A stretch of 7,206 nt of DNA from CAYTQK01 sp964439745 (GTDB lineage: Bacteria; Desulfobacterota; Desulfobacteria; Desulfobacterales; Desulfosudaceae): positions 1 to 7,206 of the forward strand of contig CAYTQK010000174.1 of the NCBI GenBank assembly GCA_964439745.1, written 5' to 3'. The notes under the pieces are model-generated. The model was not told the DNA's origin. It was given only the letters and a program-made list of their open reading frames with translations, and searched no databases. How positions within the stretch are numbered: position 1 is the first letter of the stretch; the number at the start of each line of letters is the position of its first letter. Shown in pieces: positions 6,159 to 7,206 of the stretch. A program made the translations under genes and the position numbers.

Positions 6159-6365
6159 ATTTTCTGTCGGGCAACCACACTGATCGTCCTCTTATCCGCC
6201 ATCGGGTAGCCTTTGCCCGGCTTTGTCACGGTCTGGAGCCGCCGCCAGGAATCGGCTTGACAGCAGCCGGCAGGTGATCCACCATAGTCATATGCCTGTT
6301 CACGTATGATGATAAGAATCCATGAGGCCAGGGATCTTTTCCCGGAAACCAGATGAGGTAAACCT
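6159..6365. other. Intergenic gap between the PilZ-methyltransferase and DUF169 genes
   Basis: These 207 bp hold no convincing gene. I find no GC-rich stem followed by a T run that would serve as an intrinsic terminator for the upstream operon. The only notable signals are a TTGACA at 6257-6262 and the ribosome site ahead of 6366. Confidence 0.6.
6257..6288 (+). promoter_or_regulatory. Weak promoter candidate for the DUF169 gene
   Basis: A perfect TTGACA (6257-6262) is followed by CATAGT (6283-6288, four of six), but the spacer is 20 bp, longer than the usual 16-18. The 207-bp gap makes an independent promoter for the downstream gene likely, but this exact placement is uncertain. Confidence 0.25.
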
Positions 6366-7187
6366 ATGGAATCAACAATCGCCCGGGCCATCCGGCTGAA
6401 ACACCAGCCGGTGGCGGTTATCCTGGCCGACGAAAAACCGGACAAGGCGTTGCAGTTCAAAGAAGGCAAATGGGGCTGCGTCATGTTCATGTTTGCCAAC
6501 GCCGCCCGGGGCAAGACGGCGGCCTTTGACGCCCGGACATACGGCTGCTGGGGCGGCGGCGTCGGCCTGGGATTCGGCAACGCCTACGAATACTTTCCCG
6601 GCGGGGTGGACTGCTTCACCCGCTTTCTCTCCTCGGGAAACAAGCACTGGGAAAAGGGCCAGCAGGTGGCCGCGGGCATGGCCAGCGCCGCGGGCAAGGA
6701 ATTCGCGGATGATTTTTTGGAAGGGGAAAAATACGTCCAGGGACCGGAGCTGGTGGACCAGTGGCTGGAAAAACTGCCGATCATGGAAATTCAATCACGC
6801 TACGTCCTGTTTGAACCGCTTTCCCGGATTGGTGCTGCCGGAAAACCACCGGAGACCGTAGTCCTGACGGTGGATGCCGACCAGCTGTCCGCCCTGGTGG
6901 TGCTGGCCAACTTCGCCCGCCGCGGCATGGACAACGTGACCATCCCCTGGGCCGCCGGCTGCCAGACCATCGGCATCATTCCCTGGCACGAGGCGGCCGC
7001 GGACAATCCCCGGGCGGTGGTGGGCCTGACCGATCCTTCGGCCCGCAAAAATGTCCGCAAACTCCTGGGCACGGAATTTCTGACCTTTGCCATGCCCTGG
7101 CAGATGTTCCTGCAAATGGAAGAACAGGCGGAAGACAGTTTTCTGCAGCGGCCCACCTGGCTCTCCCTGATGGAGACAAAAAAATAA
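6366..7187 (+). CDS. DUF169 family protein (COG2043), function unknown
   Basis: A complete 273-aa cytoplasmic protein with no signal peptide or TM helix. ATG 6366 is preceded by GAGG (6355-6358) at 7-base spacing, which supports the start. The N-terminal part carries the family's signature: a hydrophobic strand with L-K-H-Q-P-V-A-V at 11-18, then K35-W-G-C38 and R57-T-Y-G-C61-W-G-G-G-V-G-L-G-F-G. Cysteines lie at 38, 61, 83 and 199 (A-A-G-C199-Q-T-I-G). The C-terminal half contains a second conserved stretch, V164-V-L-T-V-D-A-D-Q and later F241-A-M-P-W-Q-M-F. The length fits full-size family members. No reaction is established for DUF169 proteins; conserved Cys and Gly-rich loops could suit metal or cofactor binding, but that is inference. 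It lies on the same strand as the upstream pair but 207 bp away, so I would not place it in the same operon without evidence. Family assignment is confident; function is open. Confidence 0.9.
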   Translation: MESTIARAIRLKHQPVAVILADEKPDKALQFKEGKWGCVMFMFANAARGKTAAFDARTYGCWGGGVGLGFGNAYEYFPGGVDCFTRFLSSGNKHWEKGQQVAAGMASAAGKEFADDFLEGEKYVQGPELVDQWLEKLPIMEIQSRYVLFEPLSRIGAAGKPPETVVLTVDADQLSALVVLANFARRGMDNVTIPWAAGCQTIGIIPWHEAAADNPRAVVGLTDPSARKNVRKLLGTEFLTFAMPWQMFLQMEEQAEDSFLQRPTWLSLMETKK

Positions 7188-7206
7188 TTCACCGCCCAGG
7201 GAGGCC
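7188..7206. other. Right-edge tail after the DUF169 gene
   Basis: Only 19 bases remain. They include CAGGGAGG, which could be a ribosome site for a gene beginning just outside the window, but nothing can be confirmed. Confidence 0.3.

Noticed and set aside
6181..6260. Possible terminator after the PilZ-methyltransferase (CGGG...CCCG near 6204-6220)
   Set aside because: The stem is only four base pairs and is not followed by a T run, so it does not meet the pattern of an intrinsic terminator.

Overview
The window reads as a chromosomal segment of a moderately GC-rich, signalling-rich bacterium. A Desulfobacterota (deltaproteobacterial) origin is my best guess: it rests on the 7TMR-DISM hybrid kinase, HD-GYP, PilZ and DUF169 families and on codon use, not on a phylogenetic marker. 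I see no mobile element, CRISPR array, rRNA or tRNA.

Layout. Positions 1-793 (minus strand) hold most of a predicted lipoprotein that runs off the left edge. A ~329-bp divergent intergenic region (794-1122) follows. It carries a good sigma70-type promoter reading right, a weaker one reading left, and repeated GRCACCCG half-sites, one pair of which forms a palindrome. Reading right, 1123-4368 encodes a ~1081-aa membrane hybrid histidine kinase whose output is an HD-GYP cyclic-di-GMP phosphodiesterase (signal peptide, 7TMR-DISMED2, seven TM helices, coiled coil, HisKA, HATPase, REC, HD-GYP). Close behind it, 4443-6158 (possibly from 4380) encodes a ~571-aa cytoplasmic protein: a PilZ c-di-GMP-binding domain, a second degenerate PilZ-like domain, a helical region, and a class I SAM-dependent methyltransferase resembling proteins annotated as 3-hydroxypalmitic acid methyl ester (PhcB-like) synthases. 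After a 207-bp gap, 6366-7187 encodes a complete DUF169 protein of unknown function.

How they may work together. The kinase and the PilZ-methyltransferase look like one transcription unit. One would convert an envelope signal into local c-di-GMP hydrolysis; the other carries a c-di-GMP receptor fused to an enzyme. The simplest inference is a c-di-GMP-controlled methyltransferase under its own sensory phosphodiesterase. If the methyltransferase really makes a fatty-acid methyl ester, the pair would be an analogue of the Ralstonia phcB/phcS cell-density circuit rewired through c-di-GMP. This is a hypothesis: the domain assignments are well supported, but the substrate, the ligand and the physical coupling are not visible in the sequence. 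The lipoprotein and DUF169 genes have no demonstrated link to the pair beyond position.
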